Origin: an uncultured Collinsella sp. | GTDB taxonomy: Bacteria > Actinomycetota > Coriobacteriia > Coriobacteriales > Coriobacteriaceae | Length of the DNA stretch: 28,998 nt | Reading direction: 5' to 3' | Assembly (NCBI GenBank): GCA_900545835.1 | Contig: URBB01000008.1 | Coordinates: 1 to 28,998 of the forward strand | Shown here: piece after piece, positions 1 to 10,652 of the stretch | Numbering within the stretch: position 1 is the stretch's first letter | Layout: each line of letters opens with the position of its first letter | Notes under the pieces: model-generated | Database searches by the model: none | What the model saw: the letters and a program-made list of their open reading frames with translations, nothing else | Told to the model about the DNA's origin: nothing | Made by a program: the position numbers and the translations under genes

Positions 1-1361
1 CCAGCAAGGGCACCTGCGGTCCCTGCATCCTGTATCTTGAGGATGGGACCATTTTTTATGGACGTGCATGCGGCGCCGAGGGCACCGCGACCGGCGAAGT
101 CTGCTTCAACACCTCGCTCGAGGGCTACTTTGAGGTCATGACCGACCCGAGTTATGCCGGCCAAATCGTAACCATGACCTATCCGCAGATCGGCAACTAC
201 GGTATCGACGAGACCGACGCCCAGTCGGCCTTCCCCGGCGACGCCGTGCGCCCTGCGAGCGCTCCGGCCATGCGCGGCATGATCGTTCGCGACATGTGCG
301 CCACGCCTTCTAACTGGCGCTCGGCCGTCAGCGTGCCGGAGTACCTGCGCGCTCACGGCATCGTCGCTATCGAAGGTGTCGACACCCGCGCCCTGGTGCG
401 CCATCTGCGCGACAATGGTTCTAAGATGGGCATTATCTCGACCGAGATCTTCGACGTCGACGAGCTTGCCGAGCGTCTGGCCGCAGCACCCACGCTGGTA
501 GGCGAGAACCTGGTGAAGACCGTAAGTTGCCCCGCGCCTCACGAGTTTGTGGCCGCCGACCTGCCTGCCACGCATGACTTTGCACTTGCGGTTACCGCTC
601 CTGCCCGTCACAAAGTGGTCGCCTACGACTGCGGCGTCAAGCGCGGCATTCTGGAGGGCTTGGTCCGCGCCGGCTGCGACCTTACCGTCGTGCCGTGGGA
701 TACGCCCGCGAGTGAGGTGCTCGACATGGATCCCGACGGTGTCTTTTTGTCCAATGGCCCCGGCGACCCCGACGCCGTGGTGGAGACCTACGAGCAGGTG
801 CAGCAGCTGATCGGTAAGGTGCCGGTCTTTGGTATTTGTCTTGGTCACCAGATGATCAGCCTGGCCTGCGGCGCCCAGATGGAAAAGCTTAAGTTCGGTC
901 ACCGCGGTGGCAACCAGCCGGTCATGAACCTGGTAAGCCGTCGCGTGGAGATCACCGCGCAAAACCATGGCTTTGGCCTGCTGTTCCCCAGTTTGGGCAA
1001 GCTTGTCCCCGAGCTTTCCGGCGGCGAGACCGAGCATGCGGCCGATGGAGATCTGCGCGTCTGGGTGCGCCGCGGAATCGCGCCGGTCGTGATGAACGAG
1101 CGCTTTGGCCGCATTCGCCTAACACATGTGAACCTCAACGACGGCACCGCCGAGGGCATCCAGCTGCTCGACGCCCCGTGCTTCTCGGTCCAGTATCACC
1201 CCGAGGCCTCGCCTGGCCCCACCGATGCCCACTATCTCTTTACCGCCTTTACGCGACTCATGGACGGCGAGGAGAACTACCTGGACATCGACACCGCGAA
1301 GGACCGCCTGGCTGGCTGGAATTTCGCCGAGACCGCCGCGACCGAGACCGAGGAGAACTAA
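1..1361 (+). CDS. carA: carbamoyl phosphate synthase small (glutaminase) subunit, 5' partial
   Basis: This subunit hydrolyses glutamine and channels ammonia to CarB for carbamoyl phosphate synthesis (pyrimidines and arginine). The reading frame is already open at base 3 and its start lies upstream of the window; about 452 residues are visible. The N-terminal CarA domain comes first (the stretch reading NTSLEGYFEVMTDPSYAGQ), then a class I glutamine amidotransferase domain. The nucleophile Cys is in GICLGHQ (codon 837-839) and the catalytic His and Glu are in QYHPEASPGPTD (His codon 1197-1199). Between NHGF and THVNLNDGT there are about 49 residues, where E. coli CarA has about 13, so the protein carries an extra loop of about 35 residues. 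The acidic C-terminal tail ends one base before carB, so the pair is translationally coupled. Identification is secure; only the start is unknown. Confidence 0.97.
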   Translation, partial: SKGTCGPCILYLEDGTIFYGRACGAEGTATGEVCFNTSLEGYFEVMTDPSYAGQIVTMTYPQIGNYGIDETDAQSAFPGDAVRPASAPAMRGMIVRDMCATPSNWRSAVSVPEYLRAHGIVAIEGVDTRALVRHLRDNGSKMGIISTEIFDVDELAERLAAAPTLVGENLVKTVSCPAPHEFVAADLPATHDFALAVTAPARHKVVAYDCGVKRGILEGLVRAGCDLTVVPWDTPASEVLDMDPDGVFLSNGPGDPDAVVETYEQVQQLIGKVPVFGICLGHQMISLACGAQMEKLKFGHRGGNQPVMNLVSRRVEITAQNHGFGLLFPSLGKLVPELSGGETEHAADGDLRVWVRRGIAPVVMNERFGRIRLTHVNLNDGTAEGIQLLDAPCFSVQYHPEASPGPTDAHYLFTAFTRLMDGEENYLDIDTAKDRLAGWNFAETAATETEEN

Positions 1362-1362
1362 C

Positions 1363-4677
<3,315 letters not shown>

Positions 4678-4688
4678 TTGACCTGGCC

Positions 4689-4779
4689 GGCCGGGGCGGG
4701 AGGGGCCGAGATTTCCCCCTTTCGCTCCGGCTGCAAGCAGAGTCGCTCAGGAGGAAACTCAGCCCCTCCCGCCCCGGCC
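4689..4779. repeat. long imperfect palindrome downstream of carB
   Basis: The left arm (4689-4716) and right arm (4753-4779) are inverted copies. The outer 18 bases (GGCCGGGGCGGGAGGGGC) pair perfectly; after one mismatch and a one-base bulge the pairing continues through GAG and TTTCC. The loop contains a small secondary palindrome, CTGCAAGCAG (4731-4740). It lies 11 bases after the carB stop, so it could fold in the carB 3' UTR, but there is no U-tract and a repeat origin is as likely. The inner arm sequence (GGCTGAG then TTTCC) resembles the arm of the palindrome at 5045-5114. Confidence 0.75.
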
Positions 4780-4851
4780 TGCGGTGACTTGGCTGCACCG
4801 CGTGCTGTCGAAGGGGCTTTGCGCGATGACTAGGGCTAAATAGAAAATGAG

Positions 4852-4889
4852 CGTGGGATCTGCCGTTCGAATGAACGGCAGATCCCACG
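4852..4889 (+). terminator. perfect 17-bp hairpin, probable carAB terminator
   Basis: CGTGGGATCTGCCGTTC (4852-4868) pairs without mismatch with 4873-4889 around a GAAT loop. A T/A-rich stretch (TTAATATTT) follows, which fits a rho-independent terminator for carAB, though the T-run is interrupted and the hairpin is 175 bases from the stop. The stem also sits in a repeat-rich stretch, so it may instead be part of a mobile palindrome. Confidence 0.6.
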
Positions 4890-4894
4890 TTAAT

Positions 4895-5039
4895 ATTTCA
4901 GCCAACGTACGTCATGGCAATCCCCGGTAGGTCCCCGGGTGCCCCGCGGCGGTCTGGTGTTTTCATCTGAACGACTTTGCGAAGCAACCGGAGCTCATTT
5001 ATTTCAGCAAACGTACGTCATAGCAATATCCGGTAGGTC
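4895..5039. repeat. tandem direct repeat, two copies of a 39-bp core
   Basis: 4895-4933 and 5001-5039 are direct copies differing at 4 of 39 positions; both contain AACGTACGTCAT and CCGGTAGGTC. Similarity continues patchily beyond the core: GGGTG follows each copy, and ACTTYGCGAAGC occurs at 4974-4985 and 5072-5083. This suggests two diverged copies of an element of about 90 bp, spaced about 106 bp apart. No protein is convincing here. Confidence 0.75.
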
Positions 5040-5044
5040 GCAGG

Positions 5045-5114
5045 GTGGCGGCTGAGCCTTTCCCTCGGGAAACTTCGCGAAGCCCAGTTCCCGAGGGAAA
5101 GGCTCAGCCGCCAC
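5045..5114. repeat. perfect 27-bp inverted repeat upstream of purE
   Basis: 5045-5071 and 5088-5114 are exact reverse complements over 27 bases (the arm begins GTGGCGGCTGAGCC). The 16-base loop carries a second palindrome, CTTCGCGAAG. The structure follows the second copy of the direct repeat by 5 bases. It ends about 28 bases before a possible -10 box for purE (TATACT, 5142-5147, with no good -35). It has no T-run and looks more like a repeat element than a terminator. Confidence 0.8.
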
Positions 5115-5210
5115 CACAAAGACCGCAGGGACGGGAGCAGCTATACTACTCTCAGTAGTTAAGGGTCGCGGATTCGCTGCGTCACCGCTCTCAACAGGAG
5201 GTCTTTGTTT

Positions 5211-5675
5211 ATGGCAGATCAGAAGCCGGTTGTCGGGATCATCATGGGCTCCAAGTCCGATCTGGGCGTTATGGAAGGTTGCACCGCCGAGCTCGAGGCG
5301 CTGGGCGTGCCCTATGAGCTCGTGATTGCAAGCGCGCACCGCACGCCGGCGAAGGTCCACGAGTGGGCCTCGACTGCTGCCGACCGCGGTATCAAGGTGA
5401 TTATCGCTGCTGCCGGCAAGGCTGCTCACCTGGGCGGTGTCGTGGCTGCGTTTACTCCGCTGCCGGTTATTGGCGTGCCTATGAAGACGAGCGATCTGGG
5501 TGGTATGGACTCGCTGCTGTCGATGGTTCAGATGCCTTCGGGCGTGCCCGTTGCCTGTGTGGCCATCAACGGTGCCAAGAACGCTGCCATTTACGCTACG
5601 CAGATTCTGGGCGCATGCGATGTCGAGTACCGCAAGGTTATCGAGAAGATGAAGCAAGAGATGGCTGACGCCTAA
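5211..5675 (+). CDS. purE: N5-carboxyaminoimidazole ribonucleotide mutase
   Basis: PurE moves the carboxylate of N5-CAIR to carbon 4 of the imidazole to give CAIR in de novo purine synthesis. The 154-residue product has the usual length for a single-domain class I enzyme. Visible family motifs are GIIMGSKSDL near the N-terminus, SAHRTP (the catalytic His region), AAGKAAHLGGVVAA and MPSGVPVACVAINGAKNAA. The ATG at 5211 has a perfect AGGAGG (5196-5201) nine bases upstream; an in-frame TTG at 5205 is a poorer choice. The gene is separated from carB by a repeat-filled gap, so it probably has its own promoter. No purK is adjacent. Confidence 0.96.
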   Translation: MADQKPVVGIIMGSKSDLGVMEGCTAELEALGVPYELVIASAHRTPAKVHEWASTAADRGIKVIIAAAGKAAHLGGVVAAFTPLPVIGVPMKTSDLGGMDSLLSMVQMPSGVPVACVAINGAKNAAIYATQILGACDVEYRKVIEKMKQEMADA

Positions 5676-5711
5676 GCGCTCTGCCAGTCCATTTGCAGCA
5701 TAAGGAGAGCC

Positions 5712-6710
5712 ATGTCCGACTATCAGGGAAAGCGTTTTTCGGCTTCTCGGATTCCCGATCCAGCCAAGTCGGGAGCAGCCCGCGCACCGCAGCAGGGTCG
5801 GACATCCTCTCCTCAGCAGCCGCGCGCGCCGCGCCCCGTGACGCCGGCGAAGCATCGCCGTCAGGATACGCCGGCTGCATATCGTCCTTCGTCATACAGT
5901 ACGGCCAAGAAGTCACCTCGCTCTTCGGCGCATGCCGCGCCATCAAGCTATACCGAGCCGCCGCGCAAAAAGCGCCGCTCCGTCATTCCCATTCTGCTCA
6001 TCATCATCGGCATTGGCCTGATCGTTGCTGCGGCCGCTATCTTTATCAACGCGCAGATTGGCTATAAGCAGGCGAGCGATTCGTATCAGAAAATCGAGAA
6101 GCAATATATAAGCGATAAGGACGCCAGCGGCGTGCCGATTATCGACTTTGATGCACTTGCTCAGACAAACCCCGAGATTGTGGGTTGGATTTACGCGCCG
6201 GGAACCAACATCAACTATCCCGTGGTGCAGACCAATAACAACTCCAAATACCTCAACACGCTGTTTGACGGTACGTCCAATGCATCGGGTGCGATTTTCT
6301 TGGACAGTGACGATACCGCGCCGGGAATGGTTGACCAGCAGACCACGATCTACGGCCACCATATGAACGATGGGTCGATGTTCAACGTGATTTCGGACAC
6401 GACCGATCAGGCGACGTTCGATAACATCGAGTACGTGTATTACATCACGCGCGATGCAACGTATAAGCTGCGTCCGCTGGCGACCAAAGTTGTCGAGGAC
6501 ACGTATGCCAAGGCGCGCACACCCAATTTTGAGGGCGACGACGGGCTCAAGAACTACCTGTCCGAGATGCTCGACGGTGCCTCTGCCGTGGCGAGCGATG
6601 CCACCGATCGTGCTGCTTCGGCAACCAAGGTCGTAACGCTTGTGACCTGTCGTTCGTTATCGCTGAGCAACACGCGTGCTGTCATGGTGCTCACGCCGGT
6701 CGAGGAATAA
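5712..6710 (+). CDS. class B sortase with a long proline-rich cytoplasmic N-terminus
   Basis: This is a membrane-anchored transpeptidase of the sortase family, which links surface proteins to the cell wall or to each other. The 332-residue product starts with about 90 polar residues rich in Pro, Ser, Arg and Lys. A transmembrane helix follows (about 91-113, VIPILLIIIG onwards), giving an N-in, C-out topology. The catalytic domain has His216 in IYGHHM, Cys313 in TLVTC and Arg322 in NTRAVMVLTPV. The DFDALAQTNPEIVGWIYAPG segment with NYPVVQ is typical of class B (SrtB-like) enzymes. AAGGAG precedes the ATG. It lies 36 bases after purE. No LPXTG-type substrate is encoded nearby, so its target cannot be read from context. 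Confidence 0.9.
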   Translation: MSDYQGKRFSASRIPDPAKSGAARAPQQGRTSSPQQPRAPRPVTPAKHRRQDTPAAYRPSSYSTAKKSPRSSAHAAPSSYTEPPRKKRRSVIPILLIIIGIGLIVAAAAIFINAQIGYKQASDSYQKIEKQYISDKDASGVPIIDFDALAQTNPEIVGWIYAPGTNINYPVVQTNNNSKYLNTLFDGTSNASGAIFLDSDDTAPGMVDQQTTIYGHHMNDGSMFNVISDTTDQATFDNIEYVYYITRDATYKLRPLATKVVEDTYAKARTPNFEGDDGLKNYLSEMLDGASAVASDATDRAASATKVVTLVTCRSLSLSNTRAVMVLTPVEE

Positions 6711-6779
6711 GTTGTTCGAGAGCAGTCTTTTTGGGACGGGGCTTTTTTAGCTACCCGGGATGATCAAGGGGAGAACATG

Positions 6780-7196
6780 ATGCTTGAGAGTGGCAAGGTA
6801 ATGCCTTCGGTCGATGCGTGGCTGCGCGAGGCTAAGTCTGACCCGTCGGCTGCGGGGTGCGGTATGTACCTGACGCATAACGGCGTGGTGCGCGCGACAC
6901 CCAAGTCCGAGGCGCGTGGAATCGAAACCGACGGCGTGGCGCCCGGGCACAAGGTGGGCGGTATGGTGTTTGATTACGATACCGACAAGGTCCAGGCCGC
7001 TATCGAGCAGACGCGCGCGATGCCGGGCATCGGCTACGTTCGCGTGTGGCTGGCGAGGGGGGAGCTCGCGGTGGGCGACGACATCATGCTCGTGCTCATT
7101 GGCGGAGACATTCGCCCGCACGTGGTCGATGCACTGCAGGCGCTCGTCGGCACCATCAAAAACGAGTGCGTGAGCGAGGTCGAGCGCGAAGCGTAA
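6780..7196 (+). CDS. MoaE-like protein, probably degenerate
   Basis: The 138-residue product resembles the large subunit of molybdopterin synthase (MoaE), which adds sulfur to precursor Z with MoaD. Visible similarity lies in THNGVVRA, VGGMVFDYDTDKVQAAI, GYVRVWLARGELAVGDDIMLV and the terminal helix DALQALVGTIKNE. The strongly conserved S-A-H-R of classic MoaE is replaced by GDIRPH, and the C-terminal K-x-x-x-P-x-W-K active-site segment is absent (IKNECVSEVE instead). Catalysis in cofactor synthesis is therefore doubtful. No other molybdenum cofactor gene is nearby. Two ATGs are possible, 6777 and 6780; the AAGGGGAG at 6766-6773 is better spaced for 6780. Family assignment is moderate; function is open. 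Confidence 0.6.
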   Translation: MLESGKVMPSVDAWLREAKSDPSAAGCGMYLTHNGVVRATPKSEARGIETDGVAPGHKVGGMVFDYDTDKVQAAIEQTRAMPGIGYVRVWLARGELAVGDDIMLVLIGGDIRPHVVDALQALVGTIKNECVSEVEREA

Positions 7197-7234
7197 GGCC
7201 CTGGGTGCCGCCTCGCCCCGTCCCATCCACAACA

Positions 7235-7276
7235 AAAGCCCGCCAGCAGCTTGTGAATGAACTGCCGGCGGGCTTT
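7235..7276. terminator. bidirectional rho-independent terminator
   Basis: AAAGCCCGCCAGCAG (7235-7249) pairs with CTGCCGGCGGGCTTT (7262-7276) with a single mismatch; A-runs precede and T-runs follow the stem. It lies between two convergent genes (MoaE-like on plus, CmpB-type on minus), so it can stop transcription from both sides. Confidence 0.85.
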
Positions 7277-7300
7277 CTTGTGCGGTGGGAATGCGCAGCG

Positions 7301-8530
7301 TTATACGCGCGTGGCATCCTTGGGGCTCATGGTCATGCTCTGGAAGCGATTCTCCATAAAGTCATTATCGAAGTACTTGCCGTAGAACTGCGCAACGGGA
7401 ATATCCGGTTCCGTGCCGTTGACGCGCTGGTACCAGTAGTCGAGCGACTGCAGTGTCATAACGCCATCGACCAGCATAATGATGGTGAAGATGACGGTAG
7501 CCGAGTAGCGGCTCTTCCACGGAATCATGTTGATGAGCTTGAGCAGCCTCGGCAGCAGCAGCTTGATCCAGATAAGGCCACCCAGGCCCCACAGGCAGGC
7601 AAAGCCCGTGCAGGTGCGTCCGCCCGTGAGGACCACGAGCGGGTCGGGCATACCGAACAGCGTTATGTGCGAGTAGCTCCACGAGACCACGCCAAACGCG
7701 GTCTGCATAAACCAGCCCACGAACACCTCAAAGCTGGCGCCGAGCAGGGCGCTCACCAGGAAAATGATGATGGGGTTCTTTTTATAGAAGCGGTTGAGCA
7801 CCATGGTCATGAGCACGGCACCAAAGCCGTAGATGGGGCTGAAGGGGCCAAACAGCATACCGGCGCGGTCCTGGTAGACACCCGGATCGTTGACGGTCAT
7901 ATGCCAGATATCCTCCAGGACCAGGCCGAGTATGCAGCAGACAAAGAATACCCAGAACAGGTTGAAGTAGTTGAGCTTGATGTAGCCTTCGCCGGTTTCA
8001 TCGCGCCCGAGCATGCCCTCGGCGGCGGCGTCGCGGTCGAGCATCTCCTGCAGGCGGCGCTGCAGCTCGCGCTCCTGGCGCAGCGTGGGGTCGACGGTGG
8101 CCGAAAGTGCGACGAGGATGCCGAGCTGGATGGCAGGGCGCAGCAAGAAGGGCCCGATGCCCTGGAGCATCACGTCAACCAAAAGCTCGACGACGGTAAA
8201 CGCGATAAGGCTATAGGACAGACGGGCGGCATTGCGACGCTGGTTCTTGATGAGGTCTAGGCCAAAGATGATCAAGATGACAGCACTGGCAGCCGAGAGC
8301 ATGATGCCGGCGACGATGAGTCCAACCGCGACGAGCGTGTTGTCGCCGAGCTTGGCGGCGGCGTTGCCGTTGATGAGCGCGGTGATGACCTGCCACATAA
8401 AGGCGCCGACCGAAGGGAGCGTGCCCACGCCGGACAGGATGCATAGGACGGCGTACACCTTAATGATGAGGGGGATCTTCTTGACCTCCGTGGCGCTGGG
8501 GACGCTGGGGTCGAGTTCGTTTCGATCCAT
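7301..8530 (-). CDS. ABC_trans_CmpB-type multi-pass membrane protein (putative ABC transporter permease)
   Basis: The 409-residue integral membrane protein has two parts. Residues about 20-145 form an N-terminal set of about four hydrophobic segments. A charged linker follows (RQERELQRRLQEMLDRDAAAEG, about 150-175). The second part (about 187-365) carries several membrane segments with YFNLFWVFFVCCILGLVLED, MLFGPFSPIYGFGAVL and GRTCTGFACLWGLGGLIWIK. These fit the family annotated as putative ABC transporter permease (ABC_trans_CmpB), common in Firmicutes and Coriobacteriia and of unproven function. No ATPase partner is adjacent. The ATG at 8530 is preceded by GAAAGG at good spacing; a longer in-frame extension to 8707 runs through the intergenic region and lacks support. 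The gene converges on the MoaE-like gene and diverges from purF. Confidence 0.75.
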   Translation of the reverse strand: MDRNELDPSVPSATEVKKIPLIIKVYAVLCILSGVGTLPSVGAFMWQVITALINGNAAAKLGDNTLVAVGLIVAGIMLSAASAVILIIFGLDLIKNQRRNAARLSYSLIAFTVVELLVDVMLQGIGPFLLRPAIQLGILVALSATVDPTLRQERELQRRLQEMLDRDAAAEGMLGRDETGEGYIKLNYFNLFWVFFVCCILGLVLEDIWHMTVNDPGVYQDRAGMLFGPFSPIYGFGAVLMTMVLNRFYKKNPIIIFLVSALLGASFEVFVGWFMQTAFGVVSWSYSHITLFGMPDPLVVLTGGRTCTGFACLWGLGGLIWIKLLLPRLLKLINMIPWKSRYSATVIFTIIMLVDGVMTLQSLDYWYQRVNGTEPDIPVAQFYGKYFDNDFMENRFQSMTMSPKDATRV

Positions 8531-8824
8531 ACACAACCTTTCTCGTTTTGCTGTAGGTACAAGGATACGCCGCCGACCTGCCAAAAGACAGGACGAACGT
8601 CCCAATTGCAACAATGTAAACCCCAACGGCGGGCGAGACGCGTCGCAACGGAAGCGTGCGGGATCGTCGGCCCCGAGGCGGTTGCCCAATAAAATGTTTG
8701 GCTGCAAAACGGATTATAAGCTCGGTGGGCTTTTAAAAAGCGCTGCTCATGCGCGGGAGTGCTTGTCTTGCCGTGCGTATAATAGGGCAGGTAACGCCAA
8801 ATAACGAGGCTCTGAGGGGATGCC
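8531..8824. other. divergent intergenic region between the CmpB-type gene and purF
   Basis: This 294-base gap must hold the promoters for both divergent genes. A good -10 for purF is visible at 8778. I see no recognisable riboswitch, no repeat of the GGGACAG type and no credible small gene; in-frame extensions of the flanking genes into it have no start-site support. Confidence 0.5.
8778..8783 (+). promoter_or_regulatory. -10 box of the probable purF promoter
   Basis: A consensus TATAAT lies 41 bases upstream of the purF ATG, preceded by TGCG, which is close to an extended -10. No convincing -35 hexamer is found at 16-18 bases, so the call rests on the -10 alone. Confidence 0.5.
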
Positions 8825-10495
8825 ATGTCTCAAGAAACCATCCACGCGGCCGAGCGCGCCGCGGGACAGGTGAAGACCATGTCGACGTATGATCCGGACT
8901 CCGACCAGCTGCATGAGGAATGTGGCATTTTCGGCGTATGGGCGCCCGATCGCGACGTGGCTCGACTGACGTACTTTGGCCTGCGTGCGCTGCAGCACCG
9001 TGGCCAGGAATCGGCGGGAATCGCCGTGGGTGACGGCGGCACGGTTATGGTCCGCAAGGATCTGGGCCTGCTCGACCGCGTGTTCTCCAACGCCGACCTG
9101 TCGACGCTCTCCGGCCAGCTGGCCGTGGGCCACGTGCGCTATGGCACCGCCGGCGCCAAGAGCTGGGAAGCCTCGCAGCCGCATCTTTCTACCATCAATA
9201 GCGTCATTATCGCGCTTGCTCACAACGGCACTCTGGTCAACACCGACGAGCTGCGCCGCCAGCTGATCGAGCTGGGCGTGCCGTTCCTCTCCAACTCGGA
9301 TTCCGAGGTCGCGACCAAACTCATCGGCTACTTTACTCAGCGTACAGGCCATCTGCGCGAGGGCATTCGCAAGACCATGGAGCTCGTGCGCGGCGGCTAC
9401 GCCATGACGCTCATCAACGAGCAGGCGCTCTACGCATTCCGCGATCCGCACGGCATTCGCCCGCTCGTGCTGGGCAAGCTGGTGGACGAGGGTCTGGACC
9501 AGGCCGACGCCGCATCCGTTTCGCAGCTGCCGTCGCAGGACGGCGCCGCGACGGTCGACTCCGCCGTCCATGTCACGCGCGCCGGCGGTTGGGTCGTTGC
9601 TTCCGAGACCTGCGCACTCGACATCGTGGGTGCCGAGTACGTCCGTGACGTCCGTCCCGGCGAGATCTTGCGCATCAGCGCCGAGGGTCTGGTATCCGAG
9701 CAGGGCGTGCCTGCAGCCGAAGAGCCCGCCAACTGCATCTTTGAGCAGGTCTACTTCGCCCGTCCCGACTCCATCATGAACGGCAAGAGCGTCTATGCTT
9801 GCCGTTACGACATGGGTCGTCAGCTGGCACACGAGGAGCCCGTCGAGGCCGACCTGGTCATCGGCGTGCCCGACTCCGGCCTGCCGCCCGCGGAGGGGTA
9901 TTCGCACGAGAGCGGTATTCCCTTTGGCGAGGGCCTTATCAAGAACCGTTACGTGGGCCGTACGTTTATCGAGCCCACGCAGGAGTTGCGCGCCATGGGC
10001 GTGCGCATGAAGCTTAACCCGCTGCGCGACAACATCGAGGGCAAGCGCCTGGTCGTCATCGACGACTCCATCGTGCGCGGCACCACCATGGTGCAGCTCG
10101 TCAAGATGCTACGCAACGCTGGCGCCAAGGAGATTCATATCCGCATCAACTCGCCCGAGGTCATCTGGCCGTGCTTCTACGGTATCGATACCGACGTGCA
10201 GTCGCAGCTTATCAGCGCCAACAAGACGGTCGATGAGATTTGTGAGTATATCGGCGCCGATTCGCTGGCCTTCCTTTCGGTCGAGGGCCTGCTTAAGGTC
10301 ATGCCCAAGGGCGGTTACTGCGATGCGTGCTTTACCGGCCGCTACCCCGTGGCGATTCCCGAGAGTTTTGGCCGCGACAAGTTCATGGAGGGCTTTAAGC
10401 CCCGCAACCTGGACAAGCCGCTGCACTTTGATGACGACGCCGTGGTCGAGAAATACGACGACCGCAGCTGGGAAGAGGAACACGGCGAGGCCTAA
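8825..10495 (+). CDS. purF: amidophosphoribosyltransferase, Fe-S type with propeptide
   Basis: PurF makes phosphoribosylamine from PRPP and glutamine, the committed step of purine synthesis. The 556-residue product begins with a propeptide of 32 residues ending HEE, followed by Cys33 in CGIFGVW, the N-terminal nucleophile freed by processing. The Ntn glutaminase domain (RALQHRGQESAGI, GHVRYGTAG) precedes the phosphoribosyltransferase domain with the PRPP loop VVIDDSIVRGTT. Cysteines in ANCIFEQ, WPCFYG and YCDACFTG match the four 4Fe-4S ligands of the Bacillus-type enzyme, implying oxygen sensitivity. GAGGGG sits five bases before the ATG at 8825; a second in-frame ATG at 8879 also has a ribosome site and would leave a 14-residue propeptide. 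purM and purN follow. Confidence 0.97.
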   Translation: MSQETIHAAERAAGQVKTMSTYDPDSDQLHEECGIFGVWAPDRDVARLTYFGLRALQHRGQESAGIAVGDGGTVMVRKDLGLLDRVFSNADLSTLSGQLAVGHVRYGTAGAKSWEASQPHLSTINSVIIALAHNGTLVNTDELRRQLIELGVPFLSNSDSEVATKLIGYFTQRTGHLREGIRKTMELVRGGYAMTLINEQALYAFRDPHGIRPLVLGKLVDEGLDQADAASVSQLPSQDGAATVDSAVHVTRAGGWVVASETCALDIVGAEYVRDVRPGEILRISAEGLVSEQGVPAAEEPANCIFEQVYFARPDSIMNGKSVYACRYDMGRQLAHEEPVEADLVIGVPDSGLPPAEGYSHESGIPFGEGLIKNRYVGRTFIEPTQELRAMGVRMKLNPLRDNIEGKRLVVIDDSIVRGTTMVQLVKMLRNAGAKEIHIRINSPEVIWPCFYGIDTDVQSQLISANKTVDEICEYIGADSLAFLSVEGLLKVMPKGGYCDACFTGRYPVAIPESFGRDKFMEGFKPRNLDKPLHFDDDAVVEKYDDRSWEEEHGEA

Positions 10496-10506
10496 AACCT
10501 GCCATG

Positions 10507-10537
10507 TAGGGACAGGTTTATTTTGATAGGTTTTACC
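10507..10537 (+). repeat. single copy of the GGGACAG repeat between purF and purM
   Basis: TAGGGACAGGTTTATTTTG followed by ATAGGTTTTACC matches the inverted arms at 21506-21536 and 21654-21684 almost base for base. AAAACCT just upstream (10496-10502) can pair with AGGTTTT at the 3' end, so this copy can also form a stem-loop. It lies 12 bases downstream of the purF stop. Confidence 0.8.
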
Positions 10538-10556
10538 TGCTGTTTTGTTGATATGA

Positions 10557-10583
10557 CGGCGCGCGCTGTTATGGCGCGCGCCG
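10557..10583. repeat. GC-only hairpin in the purF-purM gap
   Basis: CGGCGCGCGC (10557-10566) pairs perfectly with 10574-10583 around a 7-base loop. No T-run follows (AAATGAACG), so it is not a standard terminator. It lies 69 bases before the purM start and could modulate read-through or protect mRNA ends between purF and purM; this role is inferred. Confidence 0.6.
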
Positions 10584-10652
10584 AAATGAACGCAACTATG
10601 AGCACCGTTTGGCGCCCGCGCGGCGCCACGGTAGTGGGAGAGGAAGGCTCAG

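Noticed and set aside
1225..1362. Upstream extension of carB
   Set aside because: It overlaps carA in another frame; the conserved CarB N-terminus and ribosome site place the start at 1363.
5004..5855. Minus-strand open frame of 283 codons across purE
   Set aside because: It runs from the purE-sortase region through the palindromes and is antisense to purE; no start signal or domain.
6711..6779. T-rich stretch after the sortase gene as a terminator
   Set aside because: There are T-runs (CTTTTTG and CTTTTTTAG) but no convincing stem before them.
7046..8260. Plus-strand open frame of 404 codons overlapping the MoaE-like and CmpB-type genes
   Set aside because: It crosses a bidirectional terminator and has low-complexity His/Gln/Glu-rich translation; the opposite-strand membrane protein is well supported.
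8531..8824. Purine riboswitch or PurR-type box before purF
   Set aside because: No purine aptamer core or matching paired PurBox-like motif could be identified.
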